The notes below the pieces were generated by a model. It did no database searches. It saw only the letters and a program-made list of their open reading frames with translations, and was not told where the DNA came from. This document shows positions 1 through 7,614 of a stretch of DNA of 13,560 bases, piece after piece. A program made the position numbers and the translations under genes. Source of the DNA: Planctomycetaceae bacterium (GTDB taxonomy: Bacteria; Planctomycetota; Planctomycetia; Pirellulales; PALSA-1355); the NCBI GenBank assembly GCA_005773095.1, contig SXHT01000031.1, forward strand, positions 1 through 13,560, written 5' to 3'. Every line of letters begins with the position of its first letter. Position 1 is the first letter of the stretch.

Positions 1-732
1 CTGCTGCGGATCCGCACCGGCCAGCCTCGCCTGCGTCTCTTGCGAAAGAATTTGCGTGAGTTGCTGCAGATCCTCGGGCCGCACCGGCGGTGGCCCATTC
101 TTCCATTGTTGCAGAGCGACGAAACTCAGACGGCGTCGCTGCATGGTCTCGTCCAGGCGTTCGATTTCTTCACGGATCTGCGGTGAGACTCCTTCCAGAA
201 GTTGTTCGCGGTTCCGCCAAACAATAGCACCAAACCAGCGAAAGATGGCTTGCTGATCGGCGGGGGGCAAGGAGGGCCCGCTGCCGGCGAATCGCGGCCG
301 GCGCCGCTCTTGTTCGTCGCGCTGTCGGGACATCAGTTGCCTGATGCGTTCGAGTCGCTCGTCGGGAGCCAACTCCACCAACTCGGCGCGCAGCTCGGGT
401 GATAGCGTCTTGAGCCACGCGTGGTAGCGCTCCAGCAGACCCCGCAATTTTTCGGCGTTGGGGTCGCGCGCGAGCTCCTCGTGCAACTTGCGTAATTGAT
501 CCTGCTTGTCCACTGGCAGCTCGTTGAATCGCTCTTGGGATCGCAGCAACTGCTGTTGCTCGCCGGGCGACAGTTTGTGGATCTGTTCCTGTCGCACAGC
601 AAGATTGTCTTGAGCATAGGCGGCAGCGGGTAGCAGATAGCAGATCGCGGGTAGGAATGCTCGCGCGGACATTCGTCCGCGGCTCAAAAGCCTCCTGCCA
701 CCTGCTGCCTGCCACCTGCCGCTATGATCCAT
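1..732 (-). CDS. Exported alpha-helical protein next to sigma/anti-sigma pair, partial (C-terminus beyond window)
   Basis: An open frame of 244 codons runs without a stop from ATG 732 to the window edge. The start is supported by AGGAGG six bases upstream. The ATG overlaps the stop of the anti-sigma-like gene by 11 nt, suggesting translational coupling. Residues 1-20 are basic. From the internal Met21 there is a hydrophobic stretch (AFLPAICYLLPAAAYA) ending in an A-Y-A/Q-D-like signal cleavage site, so the product is probably exported. The rest is charged and helical: an early LSPGEQQQLL motif, a KTLSPELRAEL motif, and many Glu, Arg and Gln. This pattern resembles DUF3106-type and other 'LSPEER' helical proteins often found beside planctomycete sigma/anti-sigma genes; the family name is a guess. 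A periplasmic partner of the sigma/anti-sigma pair is plausible from position only. ATG 672 is an alternative start but lacks a well-spaced ribosome binding site. Confidence 0.8.
   Translation of the reverse strand, partial: MDHSGRWQAAGGRRLLSRGRMSARAFLPAICYLLPAAAYAQDNLAVRQEQIHKLSPGEQQQLLRSQERFNELPVDKQDQLRKLHEELARDPNAEKLRGLLERYHAWLKTLSPELRAELVELAPDERLERIRQLMSRQRDEQERRRPRFAGSGPSLPPADQQAIFRWFGAIVWRNREQLLEGVSPQIREEIERLDETMQRRRLSFVALQQWKNGPPPVRPEDLQQLTQILSQETQARLAGADPQQ
694..718. repeat. Short direct repeat, CCTGCCACCTG twice
   Basis: The 11-mer CCTGCCACCTG occurs at 694-704 and again at 708-718, a period of 14, inside a C/T/G-rich tract. It encodes part of the basic N-terminal segment of the exported protein (residues about 5-14). 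The low complexity suggests slippage or a small repeat insertion that lengthened the N-terminus. The short 5' tail before Met21 would then be secondary. Confidence 0.55.
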
Positions 733-1225
733 CGCTTGCCTCCTGGTCGTCTCCATGGGTGTCCAACAGCTTTGACGCTTCGAGCTTTCGCAGAAAATCG
801 ATCGACTCGGCGTGGCGATAGAGTTCAAAATTCTCAATCACCGGCAAGTCCTGCAGCAGCTGGCGATTCTTGTTTGGCCACAGCGTGACTCCGATCGCGA
901 AGCCTGATAGCGCGGCTCCCGCAATTGCGAGCGCAGCCAGTATTGCCTGGCGACGTCGACGTCGGGGTATCTCCAGCGATTGCGTTCTGGCTTCTGCGAC
1001 GGCTGCGAGCGTAACCATTTCAATGGTGGTTCGTGTGAAAGAATGATCGACCGTGGAACGCGGCAGCCCATCCAGCAGGTCCCACGCACGCTGCATGCGC
1101 TGCAACTCGACGCGAAACTCGGGATCGCGCGCCAGCCGTTCTTCCACCCGGCACCGGTGCTCGCTCTCCAACTCGCCGTCGAGATACGCGGTCAGCTCTT
1201 CCTGAAGAGTTTCGTCACGAATCAT
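722..1225 (-). CDS. Anti-sigma-factor-like membrane protein, zinc-less, one TM
   Basis: A protein of 167 aa from ATG 1225 (a TTG at 1240 would add five residues; neither has a clear ribosome binding site). The N-terminal 55 residues (EELTAYLDGELESEHR ... RVEERLARDPEFRVELQRMQ ... LLDGLP) have the pattern of the anti-sigma domain of planctomycete and other zf-HC2-like regulators. The H-x3-C-x2-C zinc-binding set is absent, so this would be a ZAS-like fold without zinc. A basic stretch RRRRRQ precedes a single hydrophobic helix at about residues 94-116 (ILAALAIAGAALSGFAIGVTL), followed by about 50 residues outside. Expected role: hold the ECF sigma factor encoded just upstream at the membrane. 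It lies downstream of the sigma gene on the same strand and overlaps the next gene. Function is inferred from domain pattern and neighbourhood. Confidence 0.82.
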   Translation of the reverse strand: MIRDETLQEELTAYLDGELESEHRCRVEERLARDPEFRVELQRMQRAWDLLDGLPRSTVDHSFTRTTIEMVTLAAVAEARTQSLEIPRRRRRQAILAALAIAGAALSGFAIGVTLWPNKNRQLLQDLPVIENFELYRHAESIDFLRKLEASKLLDTHGDDQEASDGS

Positions 1226-1366
1226 GGCTGGTTCGTTCAAATTCCGGGGTTGTGAAGCGACGATAGGGTATGGTTGAGGTTACTCACGAACGAGGTTGCT
1301 TACGAGTTTAATCTGCACACATACCCTCTTGTGCCTTCGGCGCCGTGCCAGCAATAGCTGTACCGG
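1226..1366. other. Spacer between sigma factor and anti-sigma-like genes
   Basis: About 140 bases with no convincing ORF. It contains the 8-base palindrome CGGCGCCG near 1338 and no clear terminator. Read-through from the sigma gene into the anti-sigma-like gene is likely, but a second promoter here cannot be excluded. Confidence 0.4.
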
Positions 1367-2014
1367 CTACCCTTTGATGTCCGTTGGTACGCTTCCCTCC
1401 GTCAAGTACGGCTCCAACACTTCGCGCAGGTTAACCCGCGCCCGCATCAGCAGCGACTTCACCGCTTCCTGCGAGAGTTCCATCGTGGTGGCAATGTCGG
1501 CGTAGCTCATGTCTTCGAACTTGTTGAGCAGCACCGCCATCCGCTGTCGCTCATTCAAGTTGGCCAACGCCGATCTCACCATTTCGCGCAACTCCGCTTT
1601 GTCGATCTGCCGCGCCGGCATCATGCCGCTGGCCGCGAGCGCCATTTGGTCGAGTGGATTAGCCCCCATCGGGCCACTCGCTCGCGAGTCCAGGTTTAAT
1701 TCAGGCCGCCGCGATCGCGACCGCAGCGCGTTCGACGCCACATGGTTGGCAATCGTAAACAACCAGGTCGAAAACTTCGCGCCGGGCACGTACCGTTTGC
1801 GGGCCCGATAGACACGCAAAAAAACATCCTGGGCCAGGTCCTCGGCAAGGTCGCGCCGGCCAGTGAGATGATCCAGCACGGTGATCAGCCGGTCTTGGTA
1901 CCGCACCATCAGCTCGTCGAACGCGGCGGCATTGTCGTCGCGCACCGACAGCATCAGCCGCACGTCGGGGTCTTGCAGCTCATAACGCCGGGCCGTGGAT
2001 TCGGTAATGCTCAA
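1367..2014 (-). CDS. RNA polymerase ECF-type sigma factor
   Basis: A sigma-70-family extracytoplasmic-function sigma factor that directs RNA polymerase to a specific promoter set. Region 2 is clear: DVRLMLSVRDDNAAAFDELM, RYQDRL, then the -10-recognition segment DLAEDLAQDVFLRVYRAR and the WLFTIANHVASNALR helix. A linker rich in Ser, Pro, Met and Ala follows. Region 4 is LNERQRMAVLLNKFEDMSYADIA then MELSQEAVKSLLMRARVNLRE, the helix-turn-helix that reads the -35 element. The start is uncertain. The first ATG (1954) lies inside region 2 and would truncate it. The frame is open to TTG 2047, with TTG also at 2035 and 2014. I chose TTG 2014 because it gives a typical N-terminus (SITESTARRYELQDPDV); none has a good ribosome binding site. 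The genes downstream on the same strand encode an anti-sigma-like protein and an exported protein, a common autoregulated arrangement. Confidence 0.9.
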   Translation of the reverse strand: MSITESTARRYELQDPDVRLMLSVRDDNAAAFDELMVRYQDRLITVLDHLTGRRDLAEDLAQDVFLRVYRARKRYVPGAKFSTWLFTIANHVASNALRSRSRRPELNLDSRASGPMGANPLDQMALAASGMMPARQIDKAELREMVRSALANLNERQRMAVLLNKFEDMSYADIATTMELSQEAVKSLLMRARVNLREVLEPYLTEGSVPTDIKG

Positions 2015-2102
2015 CGCGGAACTCGAAACGCTCAACGAAAAAACCAATATCAGTCTAGCGATCTATGGTCAGTTTAGCGGCCGGGCTTGCCCGCCGTCGA
2101 AC

Positions 2103-2226
2103 GGGCCAAGAGAGGGGGACAGGCGAATTTTCCCCTGAACCACGTTGGGCAACCTCCTGACAGAACGATGCACCTCGCGCGCATTCGCCGGGAAAATGAG
2201 CCCCTCCCCGGCCCATGAACGGATAC
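2103..2226 (+). repeat. REP/MITE-like dispersed repeat, copy A (left end decayed)
   Basis: This aligns without gaps to copy B over 124 bases with 12 differences by hand count (about 90% identity). It starts at GGGCCAAGAGAGGGGGACAG and ends in GGCCCATGAACGGATAC. The outermost left bases that copy B has (GTAACCGTTCAT) are replaced here, so this copy has lost its left terminus. It carries no gene. Confidence 0.85.
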
Positions 2227-2310
2227 TGCCCGCGGTCCCATATGGTTTAACCCTGCCGGCGGCCGAGGGTTTCGCCGTCCCAACGCGGCGGTTTGGATCG
2301 GGTATACTTG

Positions 2311-2446
2311 GTAACCGTTCATGGGCCAAGAGAGGGGGACAGGCACATTTTCCCCGGAACCACGTTGGACAACCTCCCGACCGAACGATGCGCCTCTCGC
2401 GCATTCGCCGGGAAAATGAGCCAGTCCCCGGCCCGTGAACGGTTAC
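2311..2446 (+). repeat. REP/MITE-like dispersed repeat, copy B (intact)
   Basis: A 136-bp element bounded by a 17-bp terminal inverted repeat with one mismatch: GTAACCGTTCATGGGCC on the left and GGCCCGTGAACGGTTAC on the right. The arms continue inward imperfectly. The left arm has GGGGGACAGGCACATTTTCC and the right arm has GGGAAAATGAGCCAGTCCCC, its near complement, with a few bases missing. The whole could fold into a long interrupted hairpin. There is no coding capacity, so any movement would need an enzyme in trans. The GGGGACAGGCACATTTTC motif resembles REP-type repeats linked to REP-associated tyrosine transposases in several phyla; that link is from memory. Confidence 0.88.
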
Positions 2447-2490
2447 AGCTCGCGTAGTTCCAAATTCCAGTTATTGCCTTGCCGGGACCC

Positions 2491-5091
2491 ATGATGACGA
2501 ACCTTCGACACTTCCTGATCTTGACTCCGTTCGTCGTGAGCATGCTTGTACATGCTAGTGCCATCGCTCAGAACACGGTCATCGAAGCCCCTGATGTTCC
2601 TGCCGAGCTACCGCCGCAGATTGAAACGCTGCAGCCGGGCGTGACACTGACGCTGCTGGCCCAGCACCCGGACCTGGTGACGCCAACGGGCATTGATGTG
2701 GATGAGCAAGGTCGGATCTGGTTGGCGGCTTGCCATACCCACTTCCGACCCCAAGGTTACGCGGGACCGGTGCACGATGAGATCCTGGTGTTCGACAGGG
2801 ACGGAAGGAACCGCCGAGTGTTCTACAACAAGACCGATGCCACGATGCATGTCGAGCTGGGACCAGACGGCTGGGTCTATCTGGCGGAACGTGATCGCAT
2901 ACTGCGCGTGAAGGATCTGGATGGCGATGGAACGGGCGACACCGAGGAGAACCTTGCCTCGCTCGATACGGTCGCTGATTACCCGCACAACGGACTCAGC
3001 GGCATGGCGTGGCATCCCGACGGAGGGCTGGTCTTTTCCTTGGGTGAAAACTTTGGCAAGGATTGGACGCTCACCGCCCGCGATGGTTCCAAGGCAAGTG
3101 GTCGCGGCGAGGGTGGGGTTTTCTGGTGCACCGTGGATGGCACTCGGATGCGCCGCATCGCCCGCGGTTTCTGGAATCCGTTTGGACTACTGGTGCGCAA
3201 GGATGGCGAGATGTTTGCGGCCGATAATGATCCCGGCAGCCGCCCGCCGTGCCGGTTGCTGAACATCATCGAAGGAGCCGACTATGGGTTCCAGTGGGTG
3301 TATGGCAGCGCAGCGGTGCATCCGTTCGTGGCATGGAACGGCGAACTGCGTGGGACACTGGGCATGGTGCATCCTTCAGGTGAAGGGCCGTGCGCCGTGG
3401 TGGAAGTTGGCGGGGGCGTGATGATCCCTTCGTGGAGCAGCCACTGCATCGATTACTTCCCGCTAGAGGGCAAAGGGGCGGGCTACACGTCGCAACGAAT
3501 CGAACTCTTGCGAGGCAGCGACTTCTTTCGTCCGGTCTGTATGGCACCTGGTCCGGAGGGTGCGTTTTACCTCACCGACTGGGTCTTCAGCTCCTATCAG
3601 CTTCACGCTCGCGGCAGGCTCTGGAAGTTGGAAATCGACCAATCCAAGGCCGCCTGGATGAAACATGTGCCGGAACCCCGGAACGCAGCCGCTCGCCTCG
3701 CCAAGGATTTGCGCAACGGCAAAGCCAGGCTGACCGCTCAACAGCTTTTCGAGCACGCGCGCGGCAGCGACGGCTATCTCTCAGACGCCGCACTCACCGC
3801 ACTTGCGCGCGAGAGCAACTCTTGGACGCCCGACACGTTGCGTGCGATGCCCCCCGGGGATCGCCTTTGGGCGCTCGTGGCGCTGCGTCGAGTGGATTTG
3901 AACGAAGAGAAATGGGTGCGTGCCTTGCTGAACGACTCGGATCCCGAAGTGCGCTTCGAATGCCTGCGGTGGATCGCCGATGCGGTACTCACGAACTTCA
4001 GCACCGAAGTGGAGCAAATGCTCACACAGCCGGATCTCGACTATCGCCTGTTTGAAGCTGTGCTTGCAACCTGGAACACACTCCGTGGCAATCCTGGCGC
4101 CGGCGTAACCGATGCCGAAGTGCTTGTGGAGCGCGTGACCGACACCGCCACGCCTGCACGCCAGAAGGGCTACGCCTTACGTCTTGCTCCCGCCTCGCAC
4201 GCGAAGATCACCGTGCCGCTGCTTCGCGAACTCCTCGCGGCGAACGATCCAGTTCTCTCGCTGGAGGTCGTGCATACTCTGGCTGCGCGCGATTCCGAAG
4301 ATGCATGGCAAGTGTTGGCCGATATCGCCGCCAACGATTCGCTCAACGCCGAGCTGCGAGCCGATGCCATCGCCGGGCTCGCCCGTTCGTCGGAAACCGG
4401 CCACAAAGAGTTGCTCCGAAAGCTGGCCAGCCACGACCACGCCCCAATCCGGGATGAAGCGCTGCGCGCGATGCGCTCGGCATTGGTCGATGACAGTGCC
4501 AGGCAATCCCTACCCGCGATCGCCCGAAGCCATCCTCAATCGCAACCGCTCGTTGGGGCGATTCTCGATGCCTCGTCGATCCATCATGGGCGTCCCGGCC
4601 TCGACGACACGGCTGCATGGTTGAAACGACTTGCGGCTCTGCCCGGACAACCCAATACCGAGGCGGGCCGGCGCATCTTCTTCCATTCCAAACTGGGATT
4701 GTGCGCCACTTGCCATCGCCACCGTGGACGTGGCAATGTCGTCGGCCCCGATCTGAGCCTGATCGCGCGGCAAGGCGACCAGGCGAGCATTCTGCGATCC
4801 ATTCTCGAACCGAACCGCGAAGTCGCTCCGCAGTATTATACGACGGTACTCGAACTCGCGGATGGCACCGTTTTCAGCGGCCTGCTGTTGCGTTCCTCCA
4901 ACACGGAGGTCTTCCGCGATGCGACCGGGCAAGAGCGTACCTTCCAGACAGCCGACATCGTGCAGCGCAAGGAGTTGAAGACCTCGCTCATGCCGACGGA
5001 CCTGGTGGCGCAGTTGGCGGATCAGGAGCTGCGGGACCTGCTTGCAGTCCTCACTGCCACGACCACGGATAGCGACCCTGAAGTTCGGTAA
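2491..5091 (+). CDS. Secreted dehydrogenase-type beta-propeller / HEAT-repeat / c-type cytochrome protein
   Basis: 866 aa from ATG 2491 (ATG 2494 and a TTG at 2479 are alternatives; no clear ribosome binding site). Residues 1-27 form a signal peptide ending A-I-A/Q-N. Residues about 40-385 are a PVC-type 'putative membrane-bound dehydrogenase' beta-propeller related to sugar dehydrogenases and NHL-like folds: PTGIDVDEQGRIWLA, ELGPDGWVYLAERDRILRV, a DLDGDGTGDTEE calcium-binding-like loop, HNGLSGMAWHPDGGLVFSLG, and ADNDPGSRPPCRLLNI. Residues about 400-690 are helical HEAT-like repeats (DSDPEVRFECLRWIADAV, NDPVLSLEVVHTLAARDSED, HAPIRDEALRAMRSAL). Residues about 715-866 are a haem c domain with CATCH at 738-742 and a probable distal Met at 834 in TSLMPTDL. 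The role is probably periplasmic oxidation of an unknown, perhaps carbohydrate, substrate with electron transfer to haem. The architecture is typical of Planctomycetes. It is transcribed away from the sigma factor and converges on the acylase gene. Confidence 0.9.
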   Translation: MMTNLRHFLILTPFVVSMLVHASAIAQNTVIEAPDVPAELPPQIETLQPGVTLTLLAQHPDLVTPTGIDVDEQGRIWLAACHTHFRPQGYAGPVHDEILVFDRDGRNRRVFYNKTDATMHVELGPDGWVYLAERDRILRVKDLDGDGTGDTEENLASLDTVADYPHNGLSGMAWHPDGGLVFSLGENFGKDWTLTARDGSKASGRGEGGVFWCTVDGTRMRRIARGFWNPFGLLVRKDGEMFAADNDPGSRPPCRLLNIIEGADYGFQWVYGSAAVHPFVAWNGELRGTLGMVHPSGEGPCAVVEVGGGVMIPSWSSHCIDYFPLEGKGAGYTSQRIELLRGSDFFRPVCMAPGPEGAFYLTDWVFSSYQLHARGRLWKLEIDQSKAAWMKHVPEPRNAAARLAKDLRNGKARLTAQQLFEHARGSDGYLSDAALTALARESNSWTPDTLRAMPPGDRLWALVALRRVDLNEEKWVRALLNDSDPEVRFECLRWIADAVLTNFSTEVEQMLTQPDLDYRLFEAVLATWNTLRGNPGAGVTDAEVLVERVTDTATPARQKGYALRLAPASHAKITVPLLRELLAANDPVLSLEVVHTLAARDSEDAWQVLADIAANDSLNAELRADAIAGLARSSETGHKELLRKLASHDHAPIRDEALRAMRSALVDDSARQSLPAIARSHPQSQPLVGAILDASSIHHGRPGLDDTAAWLKRLAALPGQPNTEAGRRIFFHSKLGLCATCHRHRGRGNVVGPDLSLIARQGDQASILRSILEPNREVAPQYYTTVLELADGTVFSGLLLRSSNTEVFRDATGQERTFQTADIVQRKELKTSLMPTDLVAQLADQELRDLLAVLTATTTDSDPEVR

Positions 5092-5164
5092 TGCATGACC
5101 TGCTGCTCGAGCTGACGAGTGTCTGCGACACATCAGAATGGCCAATCGAGTCGCCAGGTACATG

Positions 5165-5185
5165 TCTTGGCCCGTGAACGGTTAC
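5165..5185 (-). repeat. Terminal fragment of the dispersed repeat, copy C
   Basis: TCTTGGCCCGTGAACGGTTAC matches the reverse complement of the left end of copy B with one mismatch; its last 17 bases also equal the right end. The rest of the element is absent. It sits between the convergent dehydrogenase and acylase genes, one base beyond the acylase stop codon, a usual location for REP-type elements. Confidence 0.75.
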
Positions 5186-5186
5186 C

Positions 5187-7373
5187 TCACACACTCAATC
5201 GCTTGTAGACCCCGCTTCGCCAACGTGAAATGTCATTCTTATAATACGGCGACAGCGCGCTTTCGCTCGGACCACCCGGCAGATTCGTCCAAGCGGCGTC
5301 GGTTGAGAGATCGGTCGCGAAATGATAGGAGGGCGCAAACGTCGTCTCGCGAGTGGAGGTCCTCAGCAAGTGACCTTGAAACGGCGAGGCGTGACAGCCG
5401 GGCATGGCAATCGCTCGGGTGTGCATGCCGAGCGCCCGCCCGACCAGCCAATTGGCGAAGAAACGATTCACGAAATGAAAGCGGTTTGTTACCCCCCAGG
5501 GCACGGCGGGCTTGGCGGCGGCCTGCTCGGCGGCCTTGCGAATCAGATCTCCCTTGTCGCGTCCCTTCCACCACAGCGAATGTTCCTGCTTCAGTAGATT
5601 GTCGATCGCCGTCAGCACCATCGTTGAATAGCCGATGCGCGATATCAAGAACACCATCCGCCTCCAGCCGATGTTCGTTTCGTGACCAAACACTTCCAGC
5701 AGCAGCGTGCGATAAAGATTCAGAAACATCGTTGGCTCGATGCGATCAGGATGGTACGAACAGTCCCAGTCCGACAGTCGACGCTTAAATAGACTGTCGG
5801 GCAAGTGCGGCAAGAGGACGGCCAATAGCTCGCGCGCCTGCATGCTGACCACGTCGTATTGAATGGACTGCATGTCGGTGATCGTGGCTTGCGACAACTT
5901 GTGTAATCGCTCGTCGATCCGCCGCTTGCGATAGTCGGGCAGCAGCAGCGTGGAAAATCGTGGGCCCGTGGCGGGATTGATGCTCTCGTTGGCCGAACTG
6001 ACAAATCCGCGCGGCGGATCAAACTCGGCCGGCAGCACCTCGCTGGGCAATCGGCCTTGCCAGAGATTGCGCTCGTCCCAAGCCGGAATCGGCAGCAGCC
6101 CCGAGTGGCCGCCGCCGCGCCGCGGAAACCAACCATTCGCCTGTTTGCCAATGTGGCCGTAGCGATCGGCGAATACCCAACACAACGTGGGCATGGGACA
6201 CATTCGCGCGCGGGCCATCGCCTCGCTGGCGGTGCCCGCGGCAATCACCTCAAGCCACGAGCCAATCGAGCGGCTAGCGCCCTGGCTATGGCCCGTCCAG
6301 GCGAGCGAGAGGTAATAACCGGGCTCACCGGCGCCAGGCTCGATATCGAGCGTGCCTTGCTCGTTATGAAAAACGCGGAACGATTCGACGAGCTTGCCCT
6401 TGCGGACGATCTGCTCGACCCGCAGGTCGAAATCGCGCCACGCGTCGCCGCGGCGATACTGCCAGCCGGTTGTGCCTCCCGCCCGGCAATCCTCCACAAA
6501 GTAGTCGCTGGTATCCCCTTTGAGATACGTGACCGACCACGCCAATCGCTCGGTGCGGGCAACGGCGAACAGCGGACAGCCCGGCAGCGATGCACCCATC
6601 ACGTAGCGGTCGCCCCAACGCAACACGGCTTCATACCAAATGGCAGGCAAGCGATTGATTTCCAGATGAGGATCACCGGCCAAGAGAGCGGAACCGGTGG
6701 CGCTTCGTTCGGCGCTGACCGCCCAGGCGTTGCTGCCGGCCAGTCGAGGCAAGTCGGTGATCAGCTCCAATGCCCCATCGGAAAGTTGACTGGAGATTTT
6801 TAGCTGCCGAAGGAGATCGAAATCAGCATGGTCAAGCTCGGGCCGGAACAGCTCGCGCATCTTCTCGTCGGCCACTCCGGCTTGGACCAGCTCAAACAAG
6901 ATGCGCTCGTTCTGTTGCTGCCCCACGACAAGCCCGCCGAAACTCAACAGGTTGCCGACGAGCAGCACGGCCGCCTCATCCCAGGGGGTCGGCACGAAAC
7001 CGGTGGCCCACATCGGCAAAGAGCGGCCTGTCTCTTTCAGGCCGTCGTTCACGCCGGCGCAGTACGCCCGCAGTTGGGCACGGATTCGCGGCTCGAGCAA
7101 TTCCACCTCGCGTTCCAGATTGAGCGCCAGGCCGACGCGCCGAAAGAAGCGATCGGTTTCAACCAGTTCCGGCTTGTCCGCGATCAGCTCCGCCGAACGG
7201 CCGCTGGCGACGACGCGGGCGAACAACATTTGCGTCGGCCGGTCAAAGGCGTGCAAGTACCCGAGTGCGTAGAGCGCATCGAGCCAGGAATCGGCCTGCA
7301 CGTGCGGCACGCCGTAATCGTCGCGCGCGGCGGAAAGATTGCTTCGTGCAAACCGCAGCGGCAGTTTCTTCAT
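5187..7373 (-). CDS. Penicillin acylase family (Ntn hydrolase) protein
   Basis: 728 aa from ATG 7373; an in-frame TGA lies two codons upstream, so the protein cannot start earlier. Members are made as one chain, cleave themselves before a Ser, and the new N-terminal Ser attacks amide bonds (beta-lactam side chains, acyl-homoserine lactones and others). Visible marks: RDDYGVPHVQA (17-27) with the following DALYALGYLHAFDRPTQM; AGSNAWAVS with nucleophile Ser214 and Asn215; GDPHL (233-237); WSVTYLKGDTSDYF; DRYGHIGKQANGWFPRR; SSANESINP with likely oxyanion Asn462; and a C-terminus (PGGPSESALSPYY ... WRSGVYKRL) that matches family ends. It therefore looks complete and active. It lacks a signal peptide although most members are exported, so it may act in the cytoplasm or have lost its leader. 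The substrate cannot be told from sequence. It converges with the dehydrogenase gene. Confidence 0.9.
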   Translation of the reverse strand: MKKLPLRFARSNLSAARDDYGVPHVQADSWLDALYALGYLHAFDRPTQMLFARVVASGRSAELIADKPELVETDRFFRRVGLALNLEREVELLEPRIRAQLRAYCAGVNDGLKETGRSLPMWATGFVPTPWDEAAVLLVGNLLSFGGLVVGQQQNERILFELVQAGVADEKMRELFRPELDHADFDLLRQLKISSQLSDGALELITDLPRLAGSNAWAVSAERSATGSALLAGDPHLEINRLPAIWYEAVLRWGDRYVMGASLPGCPLFAVARTERLAWSVTYLKGDTSDYFVEDCRAGGTTGWQYRRGDAWRDFDLRVEQIVRKGKLVESFRVFHNEQGTLDIEPGAGEPGYYLSLAWTGHSQGASRSIGSWLEVIAAGTASEAMARARMCPMPTLCWVFADRYGHIGKQANGWFPRRGGGHSGLLPIPAWDERNLWQGRLPSEVLPAEFDPPRGFVSSANESINPATGPRFSTLLLPDYRKRRIDERLHKLSQATITDMQSIQYDVVSMQARELLAVLLPHLPDSLFKRRLSDWDCSYHPDRIEPTMFLNLYRTLLLEVFGHETNIGWRRMVFLISRIGYSTMVLTAIDNLLKQEHSLWWKGRDKGDLIRKAAEQAAAKPAVPWGVTNRFHFVNRFFANWLVGRALGMHTRAIAMPGCHASPFQGHLLRTSTRETTFAPSYHFATDLSTDAAWTNLPGGPSESALSPYYKNDISRWRSGVYKRLSV

Positions 7374-7614
7374 GACTCAAGAAGGCTTCGATTTGGCGCG
7401 TCTCGCTCGCAGTCGATTCATCGCCAAACCGCTGGGCAGTTTTTGCCGTTGATTCGTCACGGTGCTCGAAAGGCTCTTTCCACCAGGTCACTTCCAGCTT
7501 GCCTGGCAAGGTTCTTGTGCCTGTCCCCCTATCTTGGCCCGCCGAGTTGCAGGATTTCTACCATAATCGTCGTGTATTTGCACCACAAGCTGGCTTTTTC
7601 AAATGGAGGAAACC
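7374..7614. other. Intergenic region between the divergent acylase and accessory genes
   Basis: About 240 bases. On the minus strand a frame opens at TTG 7509 and reads KLEVTWWKEPFEHRD..., then runs out of frame into the acylase gene to 7243. It has two similar DEST-containing segments and could be the remnant of a lost gene or a chance ORF; I do not call it. A fragment of the dispersed repeat lies at 7516-7540. CATAAT at 7562-7567 resembles a -10 hexamer for the plus-strand small ORF at 7615, but without a spaced -35. Confidence 0.45.
7516..7540 (-). repeat. Internal fragment of the dispersed repeat, copy D
   Basis: Twenty-five bases beginning TGTGCCTGTCCCCCTA and ending TCTTGGCCC equal the reverse complement of the inner left arm of copy B (about 2323-2347) with one mismatch. 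The terminal GAACGGTTAC part is missing, so this is a decayed or truncated copy, close to the 5' edge of the accessory region. Confidence 0.7.

Larger units (their letters stand above)
2048..2490. other. Divergent intergenic region carrying two repeat elements
   Basis: About 440 bases separate the divergent sigma-factor and dehydrogenase genes. Short ORFs on both strands here are products of the repeats, not genes. The only unique segments are 2048-2100, 2227-2310 and 2447-2490, so the promoters of both flanking genes must lie in these or within the repeats. TATACT at 2303-2308 resembles a -10 hexamer for the plus-strand gene, but I see no -35 at proper spacing, so I do not call a promoter. 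Confidence 0.6.

Noticed and set aside
2069..2564. Several 80-110 aa ORFs on both strands between 2069 and 2564
   Set aside because: They are translations of the inverted repeats, differ between near-identical copies, and have no ribosome binding sites or domain-like sequence.
7243..7509. 88-aa minus-strand ORF beginning with a TTG and overlapping the acylase 5' end
   Set aside because: It has no ribosome binding site, runs 130 bases into the acylase gene in another frame, and its C-terminal half is Arg-rich shadow sequence. The first 45 residues could be a remnant of a lost gene, but nothing identifies it.
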